DNA of 64,000 nucleotides from Dyadobacter sp. MSC1_007 (GTDB lineage: Bacteria; Bacteroidota; Bacteroidia; Cytophagales; Spirosomataceae). Location of the stretch: NCBI RefSeq assembly GCF_023667495.1, contig NZ_JAMOZL010000014.1, positions 124,001 to 188,000 of the forward strand. The letters are read 5' to 3'. Below the pieces are notes generated by a model. The model did not search any database. It was not told the origin of the DNA and saw nothing but the letters and a program-made list of their open reading frames with translations. A program made the position numbers and the translations under genes. Of this stretch, positions 52,381-61,033 are shown piece by piece (within the stretch, counting starts at the first letter, position 1; every line of letters begins with the position of its first letter).

Positions 52381-53340
52381 TCACATTCTCTCTGGTCTGA
52401 TAATTTCATGGCCACTAACAAACTTAAATCCATTGGCATCGATCGTCGCTATCTTTACGACGCCGCCAACCGTCGGTATATTCTCCGTGTATTTTTGAAA
52501 GTCAATTTCGATCTTCATCAATAACGCCGCCAGATTAACCGCTTGCTGAAGACTTAGATCGGTGATTTTTCTCAACTGAATGTCATCGTCAATCAAGTCA
52601 ACGCACTTGCTGATGACGCTTTCTCTGTAACCGTCGTCGATCTGAGGCAGGTTAAGGTCAAAATCCAGAATAAGTAAGTCAATGGCTTTGTTTACTGCCA
52701 GGATTACACTGGCAATTCCTCCATATAAAATCCCATTGCTTATCCTGCTCTGTCCGTCGCAAACGACCTTCGCTATTTCTTCTCGCTCAGGCCGTCTGAT
52801 CGCACAAAAATCAATCTGTTGATAGTCTTCCTCAGAGCATTCCTCTGTTTCTATCTTGAAAATGAAAGTGCTGTTCAAAGAAGCGTCAAAGTGCGTAAAA
52901 ATGAATGTCGTTGATCCTAGATAGTAATTGTTTTCAAAATGCGCTTTGATTTCCTGTTCCAAAAATTCGCAGAAATCGTTCACTTTTTCGAAAATAGAAA
53001 GGCCAACGTAATTTGTTTTTGCATTGTTCTGTTTGATCTTGGTATCGACAAGTTTATTGATGCGCAGCCCGTTAATTTCAGCATTTCCAGCTGTCGTTAT
53101 CGCGGTATGGGAGTCGTACTGAAATATTTTATCTTCAAAATCCCTCGTATGCGATGCCCTGTTCTCAAAAAGATCATACAATTCTGCAACATCTATTTGG
53201 GCATCATCTCTATTGCTGGCCTTTCTTTCAACGAATGCAAGAAAATCGCCCAGATCAAGCACCGGACGCACTGTAGTAACAAGGGAGTCCGCGATGATAG
53301 CGACCCCGTCCCGGGCAACAACGCTTGCAATAAAAGTCAT
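52381..53340 (-). CDS. Proteasome-like Ntn-hydrolase protein
   Basis: 319 residues from ATG 53340. After Met removal Thr is first: TFIASVVARDGVAIIADSLV. This aligns with the start of 20S proteasome beta and HslV, where Thr1, Asp17 and Lys33 are catalytic; here Thr1 and Asp17 match by number. After an insert of about 45 residues, DFEDKIFQYDSHTAITTAGN supplies a Lys at the Lys33 position, before a sheet like the family core. The C-terminal half is unassigned. Activity is inferred. It follows the 85-residue gene on the same strand. Confidence 0.55.
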   Translation of the reverse strand: MTFIASVVARDGVAIIADSLVTTVRPVLDLGDFLAFVERKASNRDDAQIDVAELYDLFENRASHTRDFEDKIFQYDSHTAITTAGNAEINGLRINKLVDTKIKQNNAKTNYVGLSIFEKVNDFCEFLEQEIKAHFENNYYLGSTTFIFTHFDASLNSTFIFKIETEECSEEDYQQIDFCAIRRPEREEIAKVVCDGQSRISNGILYGGIASVILAVNKAIDLLILDFDLNLPQIDDGYRESVISKCVDLIDDDIQLRKITDLSLQQAVNLAALLMKIEIDFQKYTENIPTVGGVVKIATIDANGFKFVSGHEIIRPERM

Positions 53341-53440
53341 TTGGCAGAAATTAGAAGATTCAAATAGGAATCTATGCCAACACTTCCTAGCCACCAAATG
53401 CAATTATCAGACGGTAGCGATCCGTTAGCGTAGCGGGGTT

Positions 53441-53698
53441 TTAAGAACGCATTACCGGGTTCTCCTCTGCTCTGGCCTCTTCCAAAAACTCCCGAGCCGA
53501 TTCCAGCGAATAATCCTCAACAAACCGTCGTGCACTACTCGCTCCTGTAAACCGCACAACTTGTTCCAGCATCAATTCCGCTTGATGCGAATTGACGACA
53601 AATGCTGTAATACGGACAATCTCCTCCCCTTCATCGTTTCTGTCCCTATGAAGACAGACCTCAGTAGTTTCCGCAATGCGGATAATTTTGAAATTCAT
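53441..53698 (-). CDS. Hypothetical 85-residue protein
   Basis: No recognised family. Strands in MNFKIIRIAETTEVCLHRDR and EIVRITAFVVNSHQ, then acidic helices (SAREFLEEARAEENPVMRS). It lies 100 bp upstream of the proteasome-like gene on the same strand and 180 bp from the divergent XRE gene, so it may belong with that pair. Confidence 0.55.
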   Translation of the reverse strand: MNFKIIRIAETTEVCLHRDRNDEGEEIVRITAFVVNSHQAELMLEQVVRFTGASSARRFVEDYSLESAREFLEEARAEENPVMRS

Positions 53699-53771
53699 AG
53701 TGGTGTTTCGTTTAAGGTGATAAATCGATTCGGACGGTTTTGAGGCTATCCAATTGGTACTACTTTTGCTA

Positions 53772-53830
53772 TATTTACATATAACCGGTTAACCTAAACA
53801 GTAATGTAAATATAATATTCCAAATGGAAT
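53772..53830. promoter_or_regulatory. Nested inverted repeats upstream of the XRE gene
   Basis: TATTTACAT (53772-53780) and ATGTAAATA (53804-53812) are inverted around AACCGGTT (53783-53790), a perfect palindrome. Another site, ATTCCA-AA-TGGAAT, is at 53817-53830. They lie between the 85-residue gene (start 53698) and the XRE start at 53879. Confidence 0.5.
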
Positions 53831-53878
53831 TTTAATAGTTTAATTGGAATTTATTTGCAAAAACGAACTCACGCTCAG

Positions 53879-54214
53879 ATGATAGAAGTTGCAAGAATAG
53901 CGGCACTCATGAAAGCACACCACTTGAATACAGGCGAATTAGCTCAGATCGTTCACCTGTCGCCGTCAAAAATCTCGAAAGTCTTATCCGGAGATCAAAA
54001 ATTGACGACAAGTGCCGTCGGAATTATAATCAAGGAACTTGGCATCTATCCTAACTGGCTTTTTGGCTACGAGGGCGAACCCGAAACAGTTATGTACATG
54101 AAAGACCTCGTTCACAAAAACGAGGTAGAAAAACTCGAAGCAAAAATCAGGGAACTAAAAGACGAGCTAGGCGAAGTTTATAAGCAATTAGCGGAGGAAC
54201 GAAGAGCGAAGTGA
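53879..54214 (+). CDS. XRE-family HTH regulator with coiled coil
   Basis: 111 residues from ATG 53879; a TTG 24 bases upstream is possible. HTH_3-type domain: HHLNTGELAQIVHLSPSKIS, KVLSGDQKLTTSAVGII, then a C-terminal coiled coil (KNEVEKLEAKIRELKDELGE). Probably autoregulatory and linked to the divergent genes at 53698 and 53340. The operator-like palindromes lie just upstream. Confidence 0.85.
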   Translation: MIEVARIAALMKAHHLNTGELAQIVHLSPSKISKVLSGDQKLTTSAVGIIIKELGIYPNWLFGYEGEPETVMYMKDLVHKNEVEKLEAKIRELKDELGEVYKQLAEERRAK

Positions 54215-54225
54215 ATTTACCTCCA

Positions 54226-54423
54226 TTATTTAAGCACCTCTAAAAGTCTTTTAGCCTGCCCGTCAACGTGGTGTTTGTCAAGAACTATAGATTTGCCCGT
54301 TTCAGGATTGGTCAGGACGATGTCCCCGCCAAAAAGCTTTTTAAGGAGAATGAAAACAGCGCGGCCTACAAACAATGCGACACCGATACAGGAGATGTAG
54401 AAGATAATGTCTTTAAATAGCAT
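54226..54423 (-). CDS. Small single-helix membrane protein
   Basis: 65 residues. The N-terminal transmembrane helix (FYISCIGVALFVGRAVFILL) is followed by a short tail (GDIVLTNPETGKSIVLDKHH). No recognised domain. It is convergent with the XRE gene across 11 bp. Confidence 0.5.
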   Translation of the reverse strand: MLFKDIIFYISCIGVALFVGRAVFILLKKLFGGDIVLTNPETGKSIVLDKHHVDGQAKRLLEVLK

Positions 54424-54584
54424 GTGAGAATTCGTTTAAGTTTGTACTGACACAAATCTAATAAACTATTTTAATAATGCAACAATACCCCGATTCTGTT
54501 GCATTTTCCGCATTGTGAGGCTATATTTAAGCCATATTTGAATAACCCCGATAACTGAAAAAAGTCTTGAATTACTCCCTGTGC

Positions 54585-55049
54585 ATGAACTGTGCTTTCT
54601 TGCTTGGTGTGGCTGGTTTGCTGATAGTTGCTCAAAACCATTGTTTTAGTCAATGTAAAGAAAAGATCAGTCCCGCTAACCATCAGACCGTACATTATCA
54701 CACAATTCCCCTTTCGGGCAAGAAAGAGTACCTAACCTTGTCACGTACGGGAGAAGAGCGCGTGCTAAGTTATCACAACGAGCAAATCAGCCTCGTATAC
54801 CATGTGCTGATGTTCACAGAAATGAGGTTCTCTTCTTCAAAAGGCAATTTTTCGCTGTATTCCACCACTTCTGATCGCAGCAACTGGCAGCCCGTTTTTA
54901 TCCTTTCTTCCCCTCTGACACCAAAGGACCTCGAAAAAATGAAAGGCACTTTGAAGATTGAAATATTGCTTCCCGAAGATACAAAGGTATTCACTTTCAC
55001 TCCGGCAAAAAACGAACTGCTTAACGAGGCCATTGCCTGCATGCGTTAA
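54585..55049 (+). CDS. Hypothetical secreted protein
   Basis: 154 residues from ATG 54585; a TTG 18 bases upstream is possible. The N-terminus has a signal peptide (CAFLLGVAGLLIVAQ). The mature part is beta-rich (VHYHTIPLSGKKEYLTLSRT, MRFSSSKGNFSLYSTTSD) without a family I recognise. It ends 6 bp before the convergent kinase gene. Confidence 0.55.
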   Translation: MNCAFLLGVAGLLIVAQNHCFSQCKEKISPANHQTVHYHTIPLSGKKEYLTLSRTGEERVLSYHNEQISLVYHVLMFTEMRFSSSKGNFSLYSTTSDRSNWQPVFILSSPLTPKDLEKMKGTLKIEILLPEDTKVFTFTPAKNELLNEAIACMR

Positions 55050-55055
55050 ACCTTT

Positions 55056-55670
55056 CTACACATAAAATAATTCTTTGTTAAGAAGCGCCACAATGTGGTT
55101 GAAGTCTTCCGGGTTTGAAGCGAAATCCATCTGATTTACATCTATTTCCAGGATTTTCCCGTGATCGTAGGTTTTCACGAAGTCTTCATAATAATCGTTT
55201 AGACTGGTGAGGTAATCTGTTGAAATATAAGCTTCAAAATCCCTGCCGCGCTTTTTGATCTGAGAAACCAGTTTAGGAATATCCGCCTTTAGATAAATAA
55301 GAAGGTCTGGTTGCGAAACGGTCCGGATAATGGATTCGAAAAGCAGCAAATAAGTTTGATAATCGCGCTCCACCAACACGCCGGATTCGTAAAGGTTTCT
55401 TGCAAAAATAAAGGCATCCTCATAAATGGTGCGGTCCTGAATAATGGTCGAGTACGTAGTTTCCCGGATTTTCTGGACTTGGGCGAAGCGGCTATTGAGA
55501 AAGTAGATCTGTAAATTGAATGCCCACCGGTCCATATCTTGATAAAAGTCGGCCAGGTAGGGATTTCCTTCTACCGCCTCGTACATCACTTCCCATTTAA
55601 AATGTTCCCCAAGCATTTGGGTAAGCGTGGTTTTTCCAGCGCCAATGTTGCCAATGATAGCGATATGCAT
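55056..55670 (-). CDS. Deoxynucleoside kinase family protein
   Basis: 204 residues from ATG 55670 (MHIAIIGNIGAGKTTLTQML). P-loop GNIGAGKTT, the dNK signature YEAVEGNPYLADFYQDMDRW, and the ERS-like DRTIYEDAFIFARNLYESG. It phosphorylates deoxynucleosides for salvage; which base is preferred cannot be read. It is divergent from trhO. Confidence 0.92.
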   Translation of the reverse strand: MHIAIIGNIGAGKTTLTQMLGEHFKWEVMYEAVEGNPYLADFYQDMDRWAFNLQIYFLNSRFAQVQKIRETTYSTIIQDRTIYEDAFIFARNLYESGVLVERDYQTYLLLFESIIRTVSQPDLLIYLKADIPKLVSQIKKRGRDFEAYISTDYLTSLNDYYEDFVKTYDHGKILEIDVNQMDFASNPEDFNHIVALLNKELFYV

Positions 55671-55864
55671 AAAGAAACGGATGAGATGAACGGATGCGAA
55701 CCGCACAAAAATATAGATTTCAGGGAATACTCAAAGCCGGGGTAAATGGCATTTTTCGAATTTTCTTTAAATTGGCATTCTTCGTATATTTGCGGCTGAT
55801 TTGGAGAAAAGGACTGCGTGGAATACGAATCTTTTCTCTTCGGATTCATTATAATGTTACTTCG

Positions 55865-56851
55865 ATGAAGCCTTACAGGGTTATCTTATATTATTATTAC
55901 ACGCATATTGCCGATACGGAAGCTTACCGCGACGAGCACCATTTGTTTTGCGTAGAGCATAATCTTTTGGGGCGGATCATAGTCGCCCCGGAAGGTCTAA
56001 ACGGAACAGTTTCGGGCACGCCGGAAGACTGCGAAGCTTATATGGATTACGTCCGTTCCGACGCCCGATTTGCAGGCGTGCAGTTCAAAGTGGAAGAACA
56101 CGACGAAGTGGCGTTCCAGAAGTTGCATGTGCGGGTGAAGGATGAGATCGTCAATTCTGACCTTCCTGTGAACCCACTGGAACGCACCGGAAAGCACCTT
56201 GAACCAGCTGAATTCAAAAAGTTAATCAACGATCCGGATGTAGTGCTGGTGGACATGCGCTCGGACTACGAGCACGAGGTTGGAAAATTCAAAGGTGCCA
56301 TTACCTTCGACATGCATAACCTGCGTGAGCTGCCCGAGCACATTCACGAAATTGAGCATTTGAAGGACAAAAAGATCGTAACTTATTGCACCGGCGGGAT
56401 CAAATGCGAAAAAGCGAGCGCCTACCTGCTCGATCAGGGCTTTAAGGATGTGTACCAGCTTCACGGCGGCATTATCCGGTACGGACTGGAAGAAGGCGGC
56501 GAGAATTTCGATGGCAAATGCTATGTGTTCGACAACCGCATTACCGTTGACGTGAACAAAGTCAACCCGACTGTGATCTCCAAATGCTACGTCTGCGAGG
56601 AACCATGCGACCGCATGATCAACTGCGCCAATGCGGAATGCAATAACCACATCCCACTATGCGAAAAATGCGGCTGGGAAATGGAAGGTGCCTGCTCAGC
56701 TGAATGCAAAGCGCATCCTGGCAAGCGCACTTATGACGGTACAGGTTACTATGTCATCAAAAGCAACCATTATCATCCATTGCAAGGATTGAAGAGCCAG
56801 AAGAAGAATATTAAAAAAATGAAACTGGCACAAAGAACTGAATCGGTTTAG
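55865..56851 (+). CDS. trhO: tRNA uridine(34) hydroxylase TrhO
   Basis: 328 residues from ATG 55865; the open frame extends upstream but without conservation. Family order: N-terminal ACT-like part with IVAPEGLNGTVSGT, then the rhodanese domain with the catalytic Cys in VTYCTGGIKCEKAS, and a C-terminal Cys-rich zinc region (CYVCEEPCDRMINCANAECN). TrhO hydroxylates U34 of tRNA to ho5U. It ends 5 bp before the convergent GNAT gene. Confidence 0.95.
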   Translation: MKPYRVILYYYYTHIADTEAYRDEHHLFCVEHNLLGRIIVAPEGLNGTVSGTPEDCEAYMDYVRSDARFAGVQFKVEEHDEVAFQKLHVRVKDEIVNSDLPVNPLERTGKHLEPAEFKKLINDPDVVLVDMRSDYEHEVGKFKGAITFDMHNLRELPEHIHEIEHLKDKKIVTYCTGGIKCEKASAYLLDQGFKDVYQLHGGIIRYGLEEGGENFDGKCYVFDNRITVDVNKVNPTVISKCYVCEEPCDRMINCANAECNNHIPLCEKCGWEMEGACSAECKAHPGKRTYDGTGYYVIKSNHYHPLQGLKSQKKNIKKMKLAQRTESV

Positions 56852-56856
56852 CCGGT

Positions 56857-57351
56857 TCAGTTCAGCGCTTTTTCAAGGATAAAATCATTCATCCAATAGG
56901 GCCCGATGGGGATATCTTTTTCACCTGTTACGTGAAACCCCATCTTTTCGTAAAAGCTCTTTGCCTTATTATAGCGGTTTACATTTAGGGAAAGCAGATT
57001 TCCTCCGACAGACCTGACGTAATTTTCCGTTTCATTCAGCAGAAATTTTCCCGCACCGGTTCCCTGGGTTGACGGCAGCACATATATTTTGTGTAATTTG
57101 TACGTTCCGGGCAATTCTTCGGAGACTGACGAAAAGCCTTCAGGAGATCCGCCATTAAGCAATATCATGAAATGCTGGCCTTCGGTAAGCTGCGTTTTAA
57201 GGGCGTCGACAGAATATATTTTTTCAAACATATAGTCGATCTGCTCCTTGCTAAGGATGTCACGGTAAGTGGGTTCCCATGTTTTTTCCTGAATTGTAAT
57301 AATAGTTGGAATGTCCTCGACGGTTGCATGCTTTATTGCGAATGAAGGCAT
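56857..57351 (-). CDS. GNAT family N-acetyltransferase
   Basis: 164 residues from ATG 57351 (MPSFAIKHATVEDIPTIITI). The acetyl-CoA binding motif is LPSTQGTGAGKFLLNETE, followed by SLNVNRYNKAKSFYEKMGF. Substrate is unknown. It is divergent from surE and convergent with trhO. Confidence 0.9.
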   Translation of the reverse strand: MPSFAIKHATVEDIPTIITIQEKTWEPTYRDILSKEQIDYMFEKIYSVDALKTQLTEGQHFMILLNGGSPEGFSSVSEELPGTYKLHKIYVLPSTQGTGAGKFLLNETENYVRSVGGNLLSLNVNRYNKAKSFYEKMGFHVTGEKDIPIGPYWMNDFILEKALN

Positions 57352-57471
57352 ATTGCTTAAATTTGGCAGCTTGAAAAGCGCAAGTAAATATTTATTCACT
57401 TAAAAACCATGTTACTTCATCGGCAAAAAGGACGGCAGGAACGCAGCTAAGCACCCGATAAGTAGAAATGT

Positions 57472-58239
57472 ATGAAACCCCTCATTTTAGTTACTAATGA
57501 TGACGGAATAACGTCAAAAGGAATCCGAACACTGGTAGAAGTCATGCAGACGCTGGGAGAAGTGATTGTAGTCGCTCCCAACAGCCCTCAGTCGGGCATG
57601 GGACATGCAATCACGATCGGAGAACCACTCAGGCTTTATTCCACCCATATTTTCGAAGGTATAACAGAATATGAATGCTCGGGAACCCCAGCGGATTGCG
57701 TAAAACTAGCCAAAAACTATGTGTTGCTCGACCGCAAACCTGACTTGGTCGTAAGCGGTATCAACCACGGCAGTAACAGTTCCATTAGTGTGCTTTATTC
57801 GGGGACAATGTCGGCGGCCATTGAAGCGGCGATCGAAGGCATCCCGGCCATTGGCTTTTCGCTTTGTGATTTCAGGGAAGATGCAGATTTCAGTCATGCA
57901 GTGCCTTTTATTAAATCAATTACAGAAGAAGCATTAAAAAATGGTATTCCCAACGGTATCGCATTGAACGTAAATGTGCCTGCAAAAACCGATTTACCAT
58001 TGAAAGGAGTGAAAGTATGCCGTCAGGCGCACGCCAAATGGCAGGAAAAATTTGATTATAGGGTGGATCCGAATGGAAGGGGTTATCTATGGATGGCCGG
58101 TGAGTTCATCAATTTTGATACTGAAAAAGAAGATACCGATGTCTGGGCACTGGATAACAATTATATCTCGGTGGTGCCATGTCAATATGATCTGACAGAG
58201 TATGAAGCGTTAAAAAAGCTATCAACCTGGGATTTGTAA
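57472..58239 (+). CDS. surE: 5'/3'-nucleotidase SurE
   Basis: 255 residues. The metal-binding N-terminus LVTNDDG (Asn9, Asp10, Asp11), VVAPNSPQSGMGHAIT, and the conserved SGINHGSN site. SurE dephosphorylates nucleoside 5'- and 3'-monophosphates. It is followed 14 bp later by the GH3 gene, likely one operon. Confidence 0.96.
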   Translation: MKPLILVTNDDGITSKGIRTLVEVMQTLGEVIVVAPNSPQSGMGHAITIGEPLRLYSTHIFEGITEYECSGTPADCVKLAKNYVLLDRKPDLVVSGINHGSNSSISVLYSGTMSAAIEAAIEGIPAIGFSLCDFREDADFSHAVPFIKSITEEALKNGIPNGIALNVNVPAKTDLPLKGVKVCRQAHAKWQEKFDYRVDPNGRGYLWMAGEFINFDTEKEDTDVWALDNNYISVVPCQYDLTEYEALKKLSTWDL

Positions 58240-58253
58240 TTTAAACATCAGCT

Positions 58254-59822
58254 ATGGCATTAGTAGGCAGTTTATTAAAGAAAGGCATTCATTTCAGCAA
58301 CATCGTCGCCAACCGTCGCAAGGCAAGTCTGCATCAGCAGCAGAAAAAGACCTTGGCGAAGCTGCTTGCCAAAGCAAGATATACCGAGTTCGGGGAGAAG
58401 TACAATTTCGATGAACTCCTTTCCAGCATTCTTTTCGGCGAAAAGGGGGCATTTTACGAGCTCTATAAGCAGACCGTACCCATTTTTGATTATAATAAGA
58501 TCTTCAATGAGTGGTGGCATAAGTCGCTGGAAGGGGAAAACGATGTGTGTTGGCCCGGCACAATCAAATATTATGCATTGAGTTCCGGCACTTCCGAAGC
58601 GGCTTCGAAGCAAATTCCTGTGACGAAGGCGATGACGAAGGCCATTCAGAAAACAAGTATCCGGCAGATCCTTTCGCTGGGCCACTATAAAGACTTACCC
58701 AACGACCTCTACGAGAAAGGTTTTCTGATGTTGAGCGGCAGTACGAACCTTAACAGTCAGGATAACGGCCGCCTGGAAGGTGATTTAAGTGGCATTCAGA
58801 TCCAGCAGATACCGCGTTGGTTCAGGCCGTATTATAAGCCGGGACAAAAAATTGCCGCCCAAAAAGACTGGGGACTAAAACTGGAAGAAATCACACGGGT
58901 AGCCAGTGAATGGGACATCGGCTTTATCGTGGGCGTACCGGCCTGGATCCAACTACTGATGGAAAAGATCATTGCCCATTATAATGTAAAAAACATCCAC
59001 GATATCTGGCCGAACTTGCAGGTATTCGCCCATGGCGGCGTGTCGTTCGAACCTTACCGTAAAGGATTTGAGAAACTTTTGGGTAGACCGATGATCTACA
59101 TCAATACCTACCTGGCTTCCGAAGGTTTTATCGCCTATCAAACGCGCCCCGGTGCAGAAGGCATGGAACTGGTGTGCGATAATGGCCTCTTCTTTGAATT
59201 CATACCATTCAATGAAAGGAACTTCGATTCGGACGGCACAATGCAGGCTAATCCCGAAACGCTGATGATCGATCAGGTGGAAGAAGGTAAAGAATATGCA
59301 TTATTGCTTTCTACCTGTGCAGGCGCCTGGCGCTATCTGATTGGCGACACGCTGAAATTTGTCGACAAAGCCCGGGGTGAGATCGTCATTACGGGCCGCA
59401 CAAAACATTATCTGAGCCTCTGTGGTGAACACCTTTCGGTCGATAATATGAACAAGGCTATAGACCTTGTTTCTGATGAAATGGGCCTTACCGTTAAGGA
59501 ATTTACCGTGTGCGGTGTAAAACATGGCAGCTTGTTTGCGCACCACTGGTATATAGGCGTCGAAGAATCCAATGTGGATATCGAAGCATTAAAAAAGAAG
59601 CTAGACGCAAAACTGAGCGAGCTGAATGACGACTACGCTGTTGAGCGGCGTCACGCATTGCAGGAAGTATTCGTGACAGTACTTCCTAACCAAGCCTTCT
59701 ACGACTGGATGGAGTCCAAAGGCAAAATGGGCGGGCAAAATAAATTCCCCCGTGTTTTCAAGAACTTTCTGATCGATGACTGGAAAAGCTTTTTGAAAAA
59801 CGGAGGATATATTACGGAATAA
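58254..59822 (+). CDS. GH3 auxin-responsive-promoter family protein
   Basis: 522 residues of the GH3/acyl-adenylate-forming superfamily: KYYALSSGTSEAASKQIPVT (ATP-binding), LPNLQVFAHGGVSFEPYR, and the C-terminal ITGRTKHYLSLCGEHLSVDN. Plant GH3 enzymes link amino acids to hormones; the substrate of bacterial members is unknown. It is translated just after surE. Confidence 0.92.
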   Translation: MALVGSLLKKGIHFSNIVANRRKASLHQQQKKTLAKLLAKARYTEFGEKYNFDELLSSILFGEKGAFYELYKQTVPIFDYNKIFNEWWHKSLEGENDVCWPGTIKYYALSSGTSEAASKQIPVTKAMTKAIQKTSIRQILSLGHYKDLPNDLYEKGFLMLSGSTNLNSQDNGRLEGDLSGIQIQQIPRWFRPYYKPGQKIAAQKDWGLKLEEITRVASEWDIGFIVGVPAWIQLLMEKIIAHYNVKNIHDIWPNLQVFAHGGVSFEPYRKGFEKLLGRPMIYINTYLASEGFIAYQTRPGAEGMELVCDNGLFFEFIPFNERNFDSDGTMQANPETLMIDQVEEGKEYALLLSTCAGAWRYLIGDTLKFVDKARGEIVITGRTKHYLSLCGEHLSVDNMNKAIDLVSDEMGLTVKEFTVCGVKHGSLFAHHWYIGVEESNVDIEALKKKLDAKLSELNDDYAVERRHALQEVFVTVLPNQAFYDWMESKGKMGGQNKFPRVFKNFLIDDWKSFLKNGGYITE

Positions 59823-59824
59823 TC

Positions 59825-60439
59825 CTACTTCAAGAAATTGGTATAAGCGATCTGACAGGCGATGAGAATAAAAACCACGCCTGTCACTTTGTTAAATATG
59901 GTGACCACTTTTGGTGTAAATATCCGCTTCAACCGGTGCGCGAACACGGCAATCGCGCTTTCAACCAAAAACACCATGACAACACTTGCAGCGAAAAAGA
60001 GCAAAACCTGGTTCATATCATAATGCAAATTGGTGCGTAGATATGAAGCAATGGTCACCCAACTGATGAAATTAACCGGATTCAGGCCATTTAATAAAAA
60101 TCCCGTTGTGAAATAGTAGAGCAAATTACCAAAACGGGTCTGCGGATAAGCAATTTTAGGTTGTCCTTTGATGAGGTTACTTAGTCCTAATGCGATAAGA
60201 AATACCACACCGGCCCCCGCCATCCATTTTTGAAAATTGGGAATATCAGGCAGCAACGCCGTTCCAAAAATGGCGAAGAAAACGAAGATAAGGTCACAAA
60301 CAAAGACGCCAAAGGCTATTTTAATGCCTGTCCGATAACCATTATCCACGCTATTTTGAACCAATGAAAAAAAGACAGTCCCGAAGGTGAGGCACAAGGC
60401 AACTCCGGCGATCGTCCCGTACAACAGGGCTTGCAGCAT
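59825..60439 (-). CDS. LysE family translocator
   Basis: 204 residues, six predicted transmembrane helices. Typical LysE start MLQALLYGTIAGVALCLTFG, and FLLNGLNPVNFISWVTIASY. Amino-acid or small-metabolite export is expected. The NUDIX gene upstream ends at 60441, one base before this gene starts, so the two are probably co-translated. It is convergent with GH3. Confidence 0.9.
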   Translation of the reverse strand: MLQALLYGTIAGVALCLTFGTVFFSLVQNSVDNGYRTGIKIAFGVFVCDLIFVFFAIFGTALLPDIPNFQKWMAGAGVVFLIALGLSNLIKGQPKIAYPQTRFGNLLYYFTTGFLLNGLNPVNFISWVTIASYLRTNLHYDMNQVLLFFAASVVMVFLVESAIAVFAHRLKRIFTPKVVTIFNKVTGVVFILIACQIAYTNFLK

Positions 60440-60440
60440 A

Positions 60441-60995
60441 TCAGATACCTTTCAGTCTCGCAGTCATCAATATGGCGCATACGGAAAGTGAATCGGTGAT
60501 TTCGGACCGCATAACCATTTCAACTGCTTCTCTCAAAGGCAATTTCCACACCTGTAAATCTTCGGTATCCTCCGGTTCGGCCTCTTGTTGCGTAAGCTCT
60601 TCGGCAATATAGACAAAGCCTTCCTCGTTGGTCGCCGAATTGGAAGTATGAATGCGACCGATTTTAGTCCATTTACCCGCGATCAGGCCGGTCTCCTCTT
60701 TCAGCTCGCGTTTTGCGGCTTCCAGCGGATCGGTACCCAGCAGCCCGCCTCCTTCTGGAATTTCCCAGCTGTATTCGTCGATAGCGTACCTGAATTGCCC
60801 TACAAGGTAAATGTTGTCCTCTGCGTCGACAGGAATGACAGCAATTGCCTGATTTTTAAATTTAACAAGACCATAAATACCCTTGTTGCCGGATGGGTTA
60901 ATCACGTCACGGTGACTCAGTTCCAGCCAGGCGTTCTCATATACGGTTTCAGTCGAAAGTGTTTTCCAGTTATTTTCTGTGGATATAACCCGCAT
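60441..60995 (-). CDS. NUDIX hydrolase (ADP-ribose pyrophosphatase-like)
   Basis: 184 residues. The Nudix box is EGGGLLGTDPLEAAKRELKE followed by ETG, keeping the catalytic REL-KEE part, but the first Glu position is Thr. The N-terminal strands (VKFKNQAIAVIPVDAEDNIY) and VGQFRYAIDEYSWEIPEGGG fit ADP-ribose pyrophosphatases. It lies 38 bp from the divergent cation transporter. Confidence 0.9.
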   Translation of the reverse strand: MRVISTENNWKTLSTETVYENAWLELSHRDVINPSGNKGIYGLVKFKNQAIAVIPVDAEDNIYLVGQFRYAIDEYSWEIPEGGGLLGTDPLEAAKRELKEETGLIAGKWTKIGRIHTSNSATNEEGFVYIAEELTQQEAEPEDTEDLQVWKLPLREAVEMVMRSEITDSLSVCAILMTARLKGI

Positions 60996-61033
60996 TTTCT
61001 TAGTATTTTTGACCTCTCGTTGACAAATCTCAA

